Positions 1 through 7,771 of a stretch of DNA of 33,232 nucleotides are shown here, piece by piece. A program made the position numbers and the translations under genes. Source of the stretch: Propionibacteriaceae bacterium (GTDB lineage Bacteria > Actinomycetota > Actinomycetes > Propionibacteriales > Propionibacteriaceae); assembly GCA_031272805.1 (NCBI GenBank), contig JAISTC010000083.1, positions 1 through 33,232 of the forward strand, given 5' to 3'. Every line of letters starts with the position of its first letter. The stretch's first letter is position 1. A model generated the notes under the pieces. It was given only the letters and a program-made list of their open reading frames with translations, was not told the DNA's origin and ran no database searches.

Positions 1-1314
1 AAGGCCCACCGCGCCGGCATCTCCCACCGGGGCCTGGCCGACCACGTCTTCCGCGTCCACGTGACGGCGGGCGGCGCCCGCCAGCTCTGGGTCCTCGGCT
101 GGGAGGCGGGCGACGTGGCCAGCTCGGACCTGGCCCGGCGGGTCGACCAGGCCCAGTTGCTGACGGTGACAGCCCTGCTGGCCGGCGTGGAACGGGCGAT
201 CGCCGTGGCAGTCGACGTGCTGCCGGCGGAGGACCTCCGGGCGGTCGGCTCACTCCTCCAGTCCCCGGCCATGCCCGGCCGGACGCGCGAGCAGCTCCGG
301 GCCCAGCGCGGCCAGACGGACCTGCTGGCAGAGCTCCGCCAGGCCCTCGTGGAGCGGTTCCCGCAGGCCGAAGTCGAACCGCAGCAACTGGCCCGAGTGT
401 CCGCCCGGACCGTCATCTCCGCGCTGCTGACGGCCGTGGCCCTCATGATCGTCCTGACGAGCTTCAACCTGTCCGAGGTGACGGAGGCGCTCAAGGCCAG
501 CCGCTGGTACTGGGCGCTGGCGTCGTTCGGCTTCGGCCTCGTCGGCGTGCTCGGCGCCGCCCTCATCCTGATCGCGTTCGCGCCGGTCAAGATCGGGCTG
601 GGCAAGGCGTGGGTGTCGCAGCTCGCGGCGGGCTACGTGGCCGTGTCCGTCCCGGCCGGCATCGGCACGGCCGGGCTCAACCTGCGCTTCTTGGCCAAGC
701 GCGGCGTCGCCGGCACGCTGGCCACGGCCACGGCGGCCCTGATTCAGGTCTCGCAGATTACGATGACCGTCCTCACCCTCGTGGCCCTGACCCTGGCGAC
801 GGGCTCGAACCAGTCCGCCGGCTTCCGCGTCAGCCCGACCATCCTGATCGTCGCGGCCGTCCTGGCCGGGATCATCGGCGTCCTGTTCACGATCCCGCAG
901 CCCCGCGCCTGGATCCTCGGCAAGATCCTGCCCACCCTGCGGCAGACGTGGCCGCGGCTCGTGGAGCTCGTGTCCAACCCCGGCCGCCTGGTGCTCGGCC
1001 TCGGCGGCAACCTCCTCATGCTCCTGGGCTACGCACTGGCGTTCTCGGCCGCGCTGTGGGCGTTCGGCCGCGACCTGCCGTTCGCGTCGAGCTCCATCGC
1101 CTACCTGATCGGCAACTCCGCCGGGTCTGCCGCCCCGACCCCGGGCGGCATGGGCGCGATCGAGGCGGCGGAACTGGCGGCCCTGGGCGCGGCCGGCATC
1201 AACGCGGGCGTCGCCGCATCGGTGGTCGTAGTCTTCCGCGTGGCCACCTTCTGGATCCGCATCCCCCTAGGCTGGCTGGCCTACCGCTGGCTAGAACGCC
1301 ACAACGACCTGTAA
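1..1314 (+). CDS. LPG-synthase/MprF-type transmembrane protein, 5' partial
   Basis: The reading frame is open from base 1, so the true start lies upstream. The first ~100 visible residues resemble the end of the kinase-like domain that precedes the membrane part in many actinobacterial members; AHRAGISHRGL and a D-A-Q-LL-TA helix are visible. About eight hydrophobic segments follow, starting near codon 138 of the visible frame. The glycine-rich PTPGGMGAIE motif near the C-terminus is the hallmark of the lysylphosphatidylglycerol synthase transmembrane (UPF0104/AglD-like) family. Members act as lipid flippases or carriers in the cytoplasmic membrane; the substrate here is unknown. No aminoacyl-transferase domain follows: the protein ends right after the last membrane helix. 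A repeat array starts just downstream. Family assignment is firm, function is not. Confidence 0.85.
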   Translation, partial: KAHRAGISHRGLADHVFRVHVTAGGARQLWVLGWEAGDVASSDLARRVDQAQLLTVTALLAGVERAIAVAVDVLPAEDLRAVGSLLQSPAMPGRTREQLRAQRGQTDLLAELRQALVERFPQAEVEPQQLARVSARTVISALLTAVALMIVLTSFNLSEVTEALKASRWYWALASFGFGLVGVLGAALILIAFAPVKIGLGKAWVSQLAAGYVAVSVPAGIGTAGLNLRFLAKRGVAGTLATATAALIQVSQITMTVLTLVALTLATGSNQSAGFRVSPTILIVAAVLAGIIGVLFTIPQPRAWILGKILPTLRQTWPRLVELVSNPGRLVLGLGGNLLMLLGYALAFSAALWAFGRDLPFASSSIAYLIGNSAGSAAPTPGGMGAIEAAELAALGAAGINAGVAASVVVVFRVATFWIRIPLGWLAYRWLERHNDL

Positions 1315-1332
1315 AGATCCGGCGAGAGTTGT

Positions 1333-1400
1333 CATACCCCTTGCCATCCCATACCCCTCGTCATCCCATACCCCTTGTCATCCCATACCCCTGTCATCCC
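1333..1400 (+). repeat. 17-base tandem repeat leading into family A palindromes
   Basis: A unit close to CATACCCCTTGTCATCC recurs with period 17 (starts at about 1333, 1350, 1367 and 1384). The last unit runs into the first complete family A palindrome. The unit contains the outer end of family A (TTGTCATCC) without the core hairpin, so it looks like end fragments that were amplified. The same words recur inverted at about 1521-1567 (GGTTGGGATGACAAG). Confidence 0.8.
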
Positions 1401-1528
1401 GGCGAAAGCCGGGATCTTTCCTGGCGGCAAGTCAGACCACACCCCTTGTCATCCCGGCGAAAGCCGGGATCTTTCCTGGCGGCTAGTCATACCACGGCTC
1501 CAAGATCCCGGCTTTCGCCGGGATGACA
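1393..1528. repeat. Family A palindromic repeats, three copies (+,+,-)
   Basis: Copies lie at 1393-1427 and 1448-1482 (forward, identical over 35 bases including the trailing TTCCTGGCGG) and at 1504-1527 (reverse). The core is a perfect hairpin, CCCGGC-GAAA-GCCGGG, with a GNRA tetraloop. GTCAT precedes it and ATCTTT follows it. In the forward direction the hairpin plus ATCTTT could act as a weak intrinsic terminator for the upstream membrane-protein gene. The form resembles REP and dRS3-like repeats of other bacteria. The rest of the 1315-1607 gap holds only fragments of this repeat and the ispE promoter. Confidence 0.9.
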
Positions 1529-1594
1529 AGGTGGGTTGGGATGACAAGAGGGGTTGGGATACCCCGATGCCCAAGACTGACGCCTCACCCCTGG

Positions 1595-1600
1595 TATCTT
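1595..1600 (+). promoter_or_regulatory. -10 element of a probable leaderless ispE promoter
   Basis: TATCTT matches the actinobacterial TANNNT -10 consensus and ends exactly 7 bases before the GTG start of ispE. Transcription would begin at or next to the start codon. No Shine-Dalgarno sequence is present. The same spacing recurs before five other genes in this window. No clear -35 is visible. Confidence 0.5.
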
Positions 1601-1607
1601 TCCCCGC

Positions 1608-2513
1608 GTGATTGAGGTCAAGGTCCGCGTGCCCGGCAAGGTCAACCTGGCCCTGCGCGCGGGCGCGCGACGGGCGGACGGCTACCACTCGCTGGCCACG
1701 GTGTTCATGGCGCTCTCGCTGGCCGACGAGATCACGGTCACGCCGGGCGCGGCCGGGTCCGTCACGGCGGCGGTCACGGGCGAGGGCCACGAGTCGGTCG
1801 GCTCCGGCCCGGACAACCTGGCGGTCCGGGCGGCCCTCCTCCTGCGCGACCGTCACGGCACCCCGGACCTGGGCGCCCACCTCGCCATCGACAAGCGCAT
1901 CCCCGTGGCCGGCGGCATGGCGGGCGGGTCGGCGGACGCGGCGGGCGCGCTGCTGGCCTGCGCGCGCCTGTGGGAACTCGACGTAACACAAGATGACTTG
2001 CTGGACTTGGCCGCCGCACTGGGCGCGGACGTGCCCTTCGTCCTCATCGGCGGCTGCGCCCTCGGGCTGAACCGGGGCGACCGCGTGACCCCGGTATTGA
2101 GCCGGGGGTCGTTCCACTGGGTCCTGGCCCTGGCCGCCCAAGGCCTCTCCACGGCCGAGGTCTTCCGCCGTTTCGACCAGCGCGGCGACGCGGCCGCGCC
2201 GGAGCCGCCCCCCGTTCCGCCCGCGCTGCTCAACGCGCTGGCCCAGGGCAATGCCGCCGCCCTCGGCGCGACCCTCGTCAACGACCTCGCCCCGGCCGCC
2301 CTGTCCCTGGCCCCGGAACTGCGCCGGACCCTCGACGCGGGTCTGGAGGCCGGCGCGGTCGGCGCGGTCATCTCCGGTTCGGGCCCGACCGTCGCCCTGC
2401 TGGCCCGCGACGAGGACGCGGCCACGACCCTGGCCGTCCGTCTGTCGAGCGAGGGCGTGGCCAAGCGCCTCCTGAAGGTGCAAGGCCCGGTGCCAGGGGC
2501 CCAGTTCGTCTGA
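1608..2513 (+). CDS. ispE: 4-diphosphocytidyl-2-C-methyl-D-erythritol kinase
   Basis: IspE phosphorylates CDP-methylerythritol with ATP in the cytosolic MEP pathway to isoprenoids. It is a 301-residue GHMP kinase. The substrate motif PGKVNLAL near residue 9 carries the conserved Lys11, DGYHSL follows at 24-29, the ATP loop PVAGGMAGGSADAAG spans ~99-113, and the catalytic Asp is in GADVPF (~141). A C-terminal SGSGPTVALL glycine loop is present. The GTG start at 1608 fits the family N-terminus and sits 7 bases after a TATCTT hexamer, which suggests a leaderless transcript. In many actinobacteria ispE follows rsmA; here rsmA lies about 11 kb away, so that cluster is broken up. Confidence 0.96.
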   Translation: MIEVKVRVPGKVNLALRAGARRADGYHSLATVFMALSLADEITVTPGAAGSVTAAVTGEGHESVGSGPDNLAVRAALLLRDRHGTPDLGAHLAIDKRIPVAGGMAGGSADAAGALLACARLWELDVTQDDLLDLAAALGADVPFVLIGGCALGLNRGDRVTPVLSRGSFHWVLALAAQGLSTAEVFRRFDQRGDAAAPEPPPVPPALLNALAQGNAAALGATLVNDLAPAALSLAPELRRTLDAGLEAGAVGAVISGSGPTVALLARDEDAATTLAVRLSSEGVAKRLLKVQGPVPGAQFV

Positions 2514-2544
2514 CCGTTCTTAGCGCTGTCTCAGAGCGTCTCCC

Positions 2545-2573
2545 TACAATGGCGCGTATCCCCTCGTGAAAGG
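2545..2573 (+). promoter_or_regulatory. -10 element and ribosome-binding site of the DUF2510 gene
   Basis: TACAAT at 2545-2550 is a near-perfect -10 hexamer in the 68-base gap after ispE. GAAAGG at about 2568-2573 is a plausible Shine-Dalgarno sequence 8 bases before the ATG. The -35 is not obvious. Confidence 0.45.
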
Positions 2574-2581
2574 TTGGTCTG

Positions 2582-3529
2582 ATGGCGAGCGGTCTTCCCG
2601 GCTGGTATCCGGATCCGGGCGGTGAGCCCGGCCAGTTCCGCTACTGGGACGGCCAGGCCTGGTCGACCGCGCTGTCGCCGACCCCGTACGCGCCCCCGCC
2701 GACGGCCGGGTTGCCCGGCGTCGTGGCGTACAGGCCCGGCCAGGCGGGCGTCGGCGGCACGTTCGGCGCCACGGGCACCCCGTACCCCGCCTCCGCCACC
2801 CTCCCGCCGGCCAAGAAGCGCTTCCCCGTCGGCATCCTCGTGACCGTCGCCATCATCGTGGTCGCCATCGGCCTCGTCGTCGGGTTCGTCGTCCCCAAGC
2901 TGACGGACCGGAGCGGGACCGACGACCCCTCCGAGGAGCCGACGGTCATCCAGGGCACGACGCAGACCTGCCCGACCCTGCCGTCGGAGACCCCGCCCCA
3001 CGTCGAGCACGCCGACGACGGCTGGGTCCACGGCGGCCGCCTGGCCTTCCCCCAGCTGACAGACCCGTGGAGCCCGATCGATACGTCCGAGGGCCGGGTA
3101 CCGTTCGGCCGCGACGTGGCGGAGCAGGAGTACCTCCTCCACTACCGCTACGACGGCGTCTACTCCTGGGTCGCGTCCGTCTTGGTCGGCGAGCTGTACG
3201 CCGGCGACGGCTTCTACGACCCGCAGGAGGGGGCGGACATCGTGACCCGCTGCGTCCTCGGCGAGTTCTACAGCGACGCCGTCGTGACCAGGAACGACAC
3301 GCGCAACGAGGCTTACTCGCTCGACGGCTACGACGGTTGGATCATCCAGTCGACGCTGTCGTTCGACATCCCCAACCTGCCGACGACGTCGGAGGACATC
3401 ACGATCATCGTCGTGGCCACGGCCGAGATGAGCTCGTCGCTGTTCTACGCCTCCGTGCCGACGGACTCGCCCGACCAGATCAAGGGCGACGTCAACTACG
3501 TCATCGACACGCTGAAGGTCTCGGACTAG
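2582..3529 (+). CDS. DUF2510 domain membrane-anchored protein
   Basis: This 315-residue protein starts with a DUF2510 domain (GWYPDPGG...QFRYWDGQAW, residues 7-27), a small module common on actinobacterial membrane proteins. A Pro/Gly/Ala-rich linker follows to about residue 78. One membrane helix (about 82-105) is preceded by the basic patch KKR, so the DUF2510 end should be inside and the C-terminal ~200 residues outside. The outer domain has two cysteines (about 130 and 223) that could form a disulfide, and is rich in Asp, Tyr and Thr. It matches no enzyme family that I recognise. The gene ends tail to tail with mycothione reductase, 22 bases apart. The family is clear, the function unknown. 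Confidence 0.85.
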   Translation: MASGLPGWYPDPGGEPGQFRYWDGQAWSTALSPTPYAPPPTAGLPGVVAYRPGQAGVGGTFGATGTPYPASATLPPAKKRFPVGILVTVAIIVVAIGLVVGFVVPKLTDRSGTDDPSEEPTVIQGTTQTCPTLPSETPPHVEHADDGWVHGGRLAFPQLTDPWSPIDTSEGRVPFGRDVAEQEYLLHYRYDGVYSWVASVLVGELYAGDGFYDPQEGADIVTRCVLGEFYSDAVVTRNDTRNEAYSLDGYDGWIIQSTLSFDIPNLPTTSEDITIIVVATAEMSSSLFYASVPTDSPDQIKGDVNYVIDTLKVSD

Positions 3530-3551
3530 TCCCGCCCAGCCCGGCCGGAAC

Positions 3552-4988
3552 CTACCGGCGCCACGGCCGGCGTGACTTCTTCGGCTCGCCGACCTCGAGT
3601 TTGAGGAGCGCGTTCTCGACGACCTCCTGGAGCCCGGGGTGGGGCCAGTACTGGCCGCGCGCCAGGGCCGTCACGTCGATGCCGAACGTCATCGCCGTCA
3701 CGAGGGGCTGGAGCAGGGCGACGGCGTCGGGGCCGATGATGTGGGCGCCGAGGAGGGTCCCGTCGGGGCTGGCCAGGACCTTGCAGAAGTGCTGGTCGGA
3801 ATCGTCCTCCAGCGCCCAGCCGTAGGCGACGTCACGGTAGTGCTGGGTGCCGCTGACGTAGGGCGTCCCGGCGGCCTCCAGATCCTGCTCCGTCGCCCCG
3901 ACCCACGCCACCTGCGGCGTCCCGAACAGGCCGGTCGGGATCGGCCGGTGGCCGACCTCGACCGGGTGCTTGGGATCCTCGAGGTTGTGGCGGACGACGC
4001 GGGCTTCGTGGTTGGCGACGTGCTTGAGGAGGGCGGGCGCGTCGACGTCGCCGAGGGCGAAGATGTGGGGCTGGCTCGTCCGCAGGTACTCGTCGACGAC
4101 CAGTTGCCCGCCCGGCGTCAACGCCAGCCCGGCCGCCTCGGCGCCGAGCCCGTCCGTGTTCGGCCGCCGGCCGACGGCCAGCAGCAGGGCTTCCGCCGAG
4201 TAGGTGTACTCGATGCCGTTGACGTCCTTGGCGTACAGCGTCATGCCGCGCCCGGACGGTTCGACCTCGGTCAGCGTCTGGTTGAGGCGCAGCGCCATCC
4301 GGCCGGCGTAGTCGGCCGTCAGCGCGGCGGAGACGTCACGGTCGGCGCGGCGCAGCAGGACGCCGGAGCGCTGGATGACCGTCACCTGGACGCCGAGCCC
4401 GGCGAACAGGTCGGCCAGTTCGACGGCCACGATGCCGCCGCCCATGACCGCGAGCGACTTGGGCAGTTGGTCGATCCGCATGATGTCGTCGGACGTGAAC
4501 ACGTGGCCGGCCAACTTGGGGTCGTCCAGGCCCGCGATGTCGGGCACGACGGGCCGCGCGCCCGTGGCGACGACGATGACATCGGCGGTCACGGTCTGAG
4601 TCGTGCCGTCGTGGAGGGCGATCTGGAGGGTGTGGGGGTCGGTGAAACGCGCCCGGCCGCGGAACAACGTGACGGCGTCGGACGCGGCGCGGGAGGCCTC
4701 GCCGGCCGCGGCGATCGGGTCGGTCCGGCCGAAGACACGGTCGCGGATGGCGGGCCAGTCGACCTTGGGCGGGGCGACGGTCAGGCCGAGCCGGCCGGCG
4801 CCGCGGATGTCGTCGGCCACGGCGGCGACATGCGACAGCATCTTGGAGGGGATGCAGCCCTTGTTGAGGCAGGTTCCGCCGAACGGCACCCCGTCGTCGA
4901 CCAGCGCCACGCGCCGCCCCGGGAACCCGGACCCGACCAGAGCGTTCCCCGAGCCGGCCCCGACCACAACAATGTCGAAATCAGCCAT
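3552..4988 (-). CDS. mtr: Mycothione reductase
   Basis: This NADPH-dependent flavoenzyme reduces mycothiol disulfide (mycothione) to mycothiol, the main low-molecular-weight thiol of actinobacteria. The 478-residue protein has the FAD-binding GAGSGN (10-15), the redox pair C40/C45 in GGTCLNKGCIPSK, the second nucleotide-binding GGGIVAVE, the FAD motif ALGDV followed by LLKHVANHEARVV, and the C-terminal HPGLQEVVE (H450, E455) catalytic dyad. The SGN after the first glycines and the VAYGWALED and ARGQYW segments are shared with the Mycobacterium tuberculosis enzyme and separate it from lipoamide dehydrogenase. A short basic tail (KKSRRPWRR) is extra. The upstream region (4989-5175) consists almost entirely of palindromic repeats. 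Confidence 0.93.
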   Translation of the reverse strand: MADFDIVVVGAGSGNALVGSGFPGRRVALVDDGVPFGGTCLNKGCIPSKMLSHVAAVADDIRGAGRLGLTVAPPKVDWPAIRDRVFGRTDPIAAAGEASRAASDAVTLFRGRARFTDPHTLQIALHDGTTQTVTADVIVVATGARPVVPDIAGLDDPKLAGHVFTSDDIMRIDQLPKSLAVMGGGIVAVELADLFAGLGVQVTVIQRSGVLLRRADRDVSAALTADYAGRMALRLNQTLTEVEPSGRGMTLYAKDVNGIEYTYSAEALLLAVGRRPNTDGLGAEAAGLALTPGGQLVVDEYLRTSQPHIFALGDVDAPALLKHVANHEARVVRHNLEDPKHPVEVGHRPIPTGLFGTPQVAWVGATEQDLEAAGTPYVSGTQHYRDVAYGWALEDDSDQHFCKVLASPDGTLLGAHIIGPDAVALLQPLVTAMTFGIDVTALARGQYWPHPGLQEVVENALLKLEVGEPKKSRRPWRR

Positions 4989-5025
4989 GCCCGCATTCTT
5001 TCACGTCAACCCACCCGCGAGCCCG

Positions 5026-5170
5026 CCCCGGCCGCGGTATCAGGCGGAGGATGCCCCCCACCGGCTGAGGCATCTGACGCCGCCGCCCGGTCCTGCGACT
5101 CCGGCGCTGGCGCGCCTCCGCGCAGGATGACGTGTTCCTCGCCAAGGCCGCGGCATCAGACACCTCAGCC
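5026..5170. repeat. Family C palindrome with a family B palindrome in its loop, plus a C fragment
   Basis: The outer arms GGCTGAGGCATCTGACGCCG (5063-5082) and the matching CGGCATCAGACACCTCAGCC (5151-5170) are family C. In other C copies GCCGCCCGG is joined to GTTCCTCGCC by only four bases. Here a complete short family B element (TCCTGCGACTCC...GCAGGATGAC, 5091-5131) sits between them. The junction falls within the loop word CGAGGAACGAG (reverse strand) of family C. A partial C arm (CCGCGGTATCAGGC) lies at about 5030-5045. The region sits between the start of mtr and the stop of the phosphatase gene. Confidence 0.85.
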
Positions 5171-5175
5171 TTCGC

Positions 5176-5832
5176 CTACTTGCCCGTGCTGAAGGGTTTG
5201 TTGCGGTCCTTGTCGGGCAAGAGGTCCTTGGCCGGTTCGGCGTACTGCACGCGGACCAGCGTGGAGCCCGAGAAGGACAGCGACGTCACGGACGCCAACG
5301 AGCATTGCCGGTGGCGCGGGTCGTGGAACAGGCGGCGGCCCTCCGCGGACAGGCGCGCGATCCAAATGGGCAGTTGGTGGCTGACGATGAGCGCCTCGCC
5401 GCCTGGCCCGACGGCGGCCGCGGCGTCCGCGATGGCCGCGCCCATCCGGGCGGCGATGGCCACGTACGGCTCGCCCCAGCTCGGCCGCAGGGGATTGCGG
5501 AAGTAGCGCCAGGCGGCGGGCTTGCGCAGGGCGTCGTGGCGCGGCCCGAACACCTGGCCCTCGAAGACGTTGCCCGCCTCGGTCAGCCGCTCGTCGGTCA
5601 CGACCTCTAGCCCCGGATGGTGGGCCGCGATCGGCGCCATCGTCTCCTGCGCCCGCTCCAGCGGCGAACAGCGCAGGTGGGCCAACGGAAAGGTCGAGAG
5701 GTAGGCCCCGGCCCGCTCGGCCATCGTGACGCCCAGCGGCGACAGGTGCCAGCCCGGCTGGCGGCCGTACAGGACGCCATACGGGTTGAGGACCTCGCCG
5801 TGGCGGACGAGGTGGACGGTGGTCAGGGCCAC
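5176..5832 (-). CDS. Histidine phosphatase family protein
   Basis: This 218-residue member of the phosphoglycerate mutase-like (histidine phosphatase) superfamily has the phospho-accepting RHG motif at residues 10-12 (LVRHGE), LERAQET with a conserved Arg, and a second catalytic His in IVSHQLPIW. No signal peptide is visible, so it is probably cytosolic. The substrate is unknown. The start is GTG with AGGAG six bases upstream, inside the end of cobA-hemD (10-base overlap), so the two are translationally coupled. A histidine phosphatase close to heme genes is familiar in actinobacteria (in M. tuberculosis it precedes cytochrome c biogenesis genes). Here the following thioredoxin and cytochrome genes are absent. 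Confidence 0.85.
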   Translation of the reverse strand: MALTTVHLVRHGEVLNPYGVLYGRQPGWHLSPLGVTMAERAGAYLSTFPLAHLRCSPLERAQETMAPIAAHHPGLEVVTDERLTEAGNVFEGQVFGPRHDALRKPAAWRYFRNPLRPSWGEPYVAIAARMGAAIADAAAAVGPGGEALIVSHQLPIWIARLSAEGRRLFHDPRHRQCSLASVTSLSFSGSTLVRVQYAEPAKDLLPDKDRNKPFSTGK

Positions 5833-7463
5833 GGCCGCTCCTGGACCCGGCGGCGGCGCCGGCGCTGGGACGGCCGGGCCACGGGCTCCCCGGCGGCGAT
5901 CAGGGATTCGCGCCGCCGGGCGGCGAACTCGGCCAGCGCGTCGGCCAGGGCCACGCCCGTCGGCGCGGGCGCGACGACGTCGACGCGGAGGCCGTGGGCC
6001 TCGCAGGTGTTGGCCGTGGCCGGGCCGATGGCGGCTACGACCGTGACCGGGTGCGGCTTGCCGGCGATGCCGACGAGGTTGCGGACGGTCGACGACGACG
6101 AGAAGACGACCGCGTCGAACTGGCCCTGCTTGATGGCCTCGCGCGTCTCGGCGGGCGGCGGGGCGGCCCGGACGGTCCGGTAGGCGACGGTCTCCTCCAC
6201 CTCCCAGCCGAGGTCGGTCAGCGCGGCCGTGAACGCCTCCGTGGCGACGTCGGCCTTGGGCAGGAACAGCCGGTTGATCGGGTTGAAGCCGGGCTCGAAC
6301 TCGGGGAAGTCGGCGGCCAGGGACGCCAGCGTGCCCTCGGGCCCGCCGAGCAGGTCCGGCTCGATGCCCCACGCCTTGAGCGACTCGGCCGTCCCGGCCG
6401 TCGCCGCGGCCACCTTGAGCCCGGAGAAGCTGCGCGCGTCGAGGCCGTAGTCGTCGAAGCGCTCGCGGACGGCGCGGACGGCGTTGCGGCTCGTGAACAC
6501 GATCCACTCGAACCGCCCCTCGACCAGCCCCCGGATGGCCTTGTCGAGTTGGCCGGGGTTGCGCGGCTGCTCGACGGCGATGGTCGGAACCTCCTCGACC
6601 CGCGCGCCGTGGCTGCGCAGCCGCGTCATCATGGGCGAGACGAGGTCCTTGGTCCGCGGCACGAGCACGCGCCAGCCGAACAGCGGCTTCGATTCGAACC
6701 AGTCGAGCTCGGCGGAGTAGTCGGCCACGGCGTGGCCGATGATGACGAGGACTTCCTGGACGGGCGGCGTCGTCACGAGGTGCGCCAGTTCGCCGAGTTT
6801 GGTGAGTATCGTCCGTTGCTCGGTCGTGCCGCCGCCGAGGGAGACGACCACGGCCTCGTCGGCCTGGCGGCCAGCGGCCACGGCCGTGTCGGCCAACTGC
6901 GCCAGCAGGTGGGGGCGCGTCCGGATGACGAGGGTCGTAATGCCGCCCCAGCGGCGGTCGCCCGCCTCGAAGAACTCGTCCGTCGTGGCGCCGATGAGGT
7001 GGATCTCCGAGCGGCGGCCGAGCGACACGCCCGCGTACTCCGGGAGGGCCGTGACGGCCGAGACGCCGGGGATGACCTCGAAGTCGACGCCGGCTTGGAC
7101 GAGCGCGGCGGCCTCGGCCGTGGCGCCGCCGTCGAGGAACGGGTCGCCGGGGACGAGCCGGACGACCGTCCGCCCGCCCTCGAGGGCCTGGTGGACGAGG
7201 TCGGCGCGTTCGGCGCCGGTCAGGCGCGCGTCGGCGGTCAGCTGGTCGATGGACGTCACCAGCGCCTCGCCGGGCAGGCGCAGCGCCGGCTGCTGGAGGA
7301 GGTCGATGAGGTCGGCCGAGTCAGCCAGGACGACATCCGCCTCGTTCAGGGCGGACACGGCCGCCAGCGTCAGCAGCTCGGGGTCGCCCGGGCCGGCGCC
7401 GACGTAGACGACGCGGCCCCGCTGGGAACTGGCCCCGGTGTCCGGCGGCTCAGGCGCGGTCAC
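5823..7463 (-). CDS. hemD: Fused CobA-like methyltransferase / uroporphyrinogen-III synthase
   Basis: This 546-residue fusion has an N-terminal tetrapyrrole methylase domain (about 16-255) starting with VGAGPGDPELLTL, and a C-terminal uroporphyrinogen-III synthase domain (about 262-510). The synthase closes and inverts hydroxymethylbilane in heme, siroheme and cobalamin synthesis. In the methylase part, GDPFLDGGATAEAA replaces the usual GDP-F-GRG-EE motif of SUMT enzymes. EVIPGVSAVTALPEYAGV is kept. Methyl transfer is therefore doubtful, as in many actinobacterial homologues. The tail is strongly basic (RRRRRR). The GTG start has GGGGGT upstream. hemC and hemB, the usual neighbours, are not in this window. 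Confidence 0.9.
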   Translation of the reverse strand: MTAPEPPDTGASSQRGRVVYVGAGPGDPELLTLAAVSALNEADVVLADSADLIDLLQQPALRLPGEALVTSIDQLTADARLTGAERADLVHQALEGGRTVVRLVPGDPFLDGGATAEAAALVQAGVDFEVIPGVSAVTALPEYAGVSLGRRSEIHLIGATTDEFFEAGDRRWGGITTLVIRTRPHLLAQLADTAVAAGRQADEAVVVSLGGGTTEQRTILTKLGELAHLVTTPPVQEVLVIIGHAVADYSAELDWFESKPLFGWRVLVPRTKDLVSPMMTRLRSHGARVEEVPTIAVEQPRNPGQLDKAIRGLVEGRFEWIVFTSRNAVRAVRERFDDYGLDARSFSGLKVAAATAGTAESLKAWGIEPDLLGGPEGTLASLAADFPEFEPGFNPINRLFLPKADVATEAFTAALTDLGWEVEETVAYRTVRAAPPPAETREAIKQGQFDAVVFSSSSTVRNLVGIAGKPHPVTVVAAIGPATANTCEAHGLRVDVVAPAPTGVALADALAEFAARRRESLIAAGEPVARPSQRRRRRRVQERPWP

Positions 7464-7549
7464 GGCCGACCCCCGGACGGGCGGGGGATAAGTCCGGAGC
7501 CGGAGTCGGCGACCGGGCCGCCGCTCTCAGCGGTCCACAGGCGGGACAT
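7460..7549 (-). CDS. Possible 29-residue leader ORF before hemD
   Basis: An ATG at 7547-7549 opens a 29-codon frame (begins MSRLWTAESGG, ends PSGGRP). Its TGA overlaps the GTG of hemD as GTGA. A GGGAGACGGAG stretch lies upstream as a possible ribosome-binding site. The overlap would couple its translation to hemD. The peptide resembles nothing I know, and the frame could be chance in GC-rich DNA. Conservation of the frame in relatives would decide. Confidence 0.25.
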   Translation of the reverse strand: MSRLWTAESGGPVADSGSGLIPRPSGGRP

Positions 7550-7578
7550 GGGTGGCTCCGTCTCCCGAAAGGGTTCGG

Positions 7579-7680
7579 CTAGCGACCGGCGCGGCGACGC
7601 TGGATGCGCGTCTTCTTGAGCAGCTTGCGGTGCTTCTTCTTCGCCATGCGCTTGCGGCGCTTCTTGATGACCGAGCCCAC
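7579..7680 (-). CDS. Ribosomal protein bS22 (AURKAIP1/COX24 domain)
   Basis: This 33-residue, extremely basic protein begins [19 protein letters not shown] and ends in RRRAGR. This matches the actinobacterial small-subunit protein bS22, first seen in mycobacterial ribosome structures, where it binds 16S rRNA near the decoding region. The start is GTG with GGAAAGG about six bases upstream. In mycobacteria the gene lies just downstream of proC and upstream of hemC/hemD. Here proC, an exonuclease gene, bS22 and hemD keep that order, which supports the call. Confidence 0.92.
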   Translation of the reverse strand: MGSVIKKRRKRMAKKKHRKLLKKTRIQRRRAGR

Positions 7681-7723
7681 AGTTGACCTTTCCGTGGCGA
7701 AATGGATTCGCAGTTGATTGATT

Positions 7724-7751
7724 GGACCACGCTGGTCCGGGGGCGATCATA
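7724..7751 (-). promoter_or_regulatory. Promoter and leader hairpin of the bS22 gene
   Basis: Reading the minus strand, TATGAT (7746-7751) is a good -10. TTAGCC 18 bases upstream is a possible -35. The roughly 58-base leader carries a perfect hairpin, GGACCA-GCG-TGGTCC (7724-7738), directly after the likely transcription start. It could tune stability or translation, but no known leader motif is recognised. Confidence 0.45.
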
Positions 7752-7771
7752 CCTTGTGACCGGGCGGGCGG

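Noticed and set aside
1393..1482. Insertion-sequence remnant
   Set aside because: No transposase fragment, no long terminal inverted repeats and no target-site duplication are visible; short palindromic repeats explain the region.
3552..4988. Dihydrolipoyl dehydrogenase
   Set aside because: The first glycine loop followed by SGN, the VAYGWALED and ARGQYW segments, and the C-terminal HPGLQEVVE fit mycothione reductase better.
5176..6507. Long form of the histidine phosphatase reading into cobA-hemD
   Set aside because: The extra N-terminal part is an Arg-rich shadow of cobA-hemD. The GTG at 5832 has a good ribosome-binding site and places RHG at residue 10.
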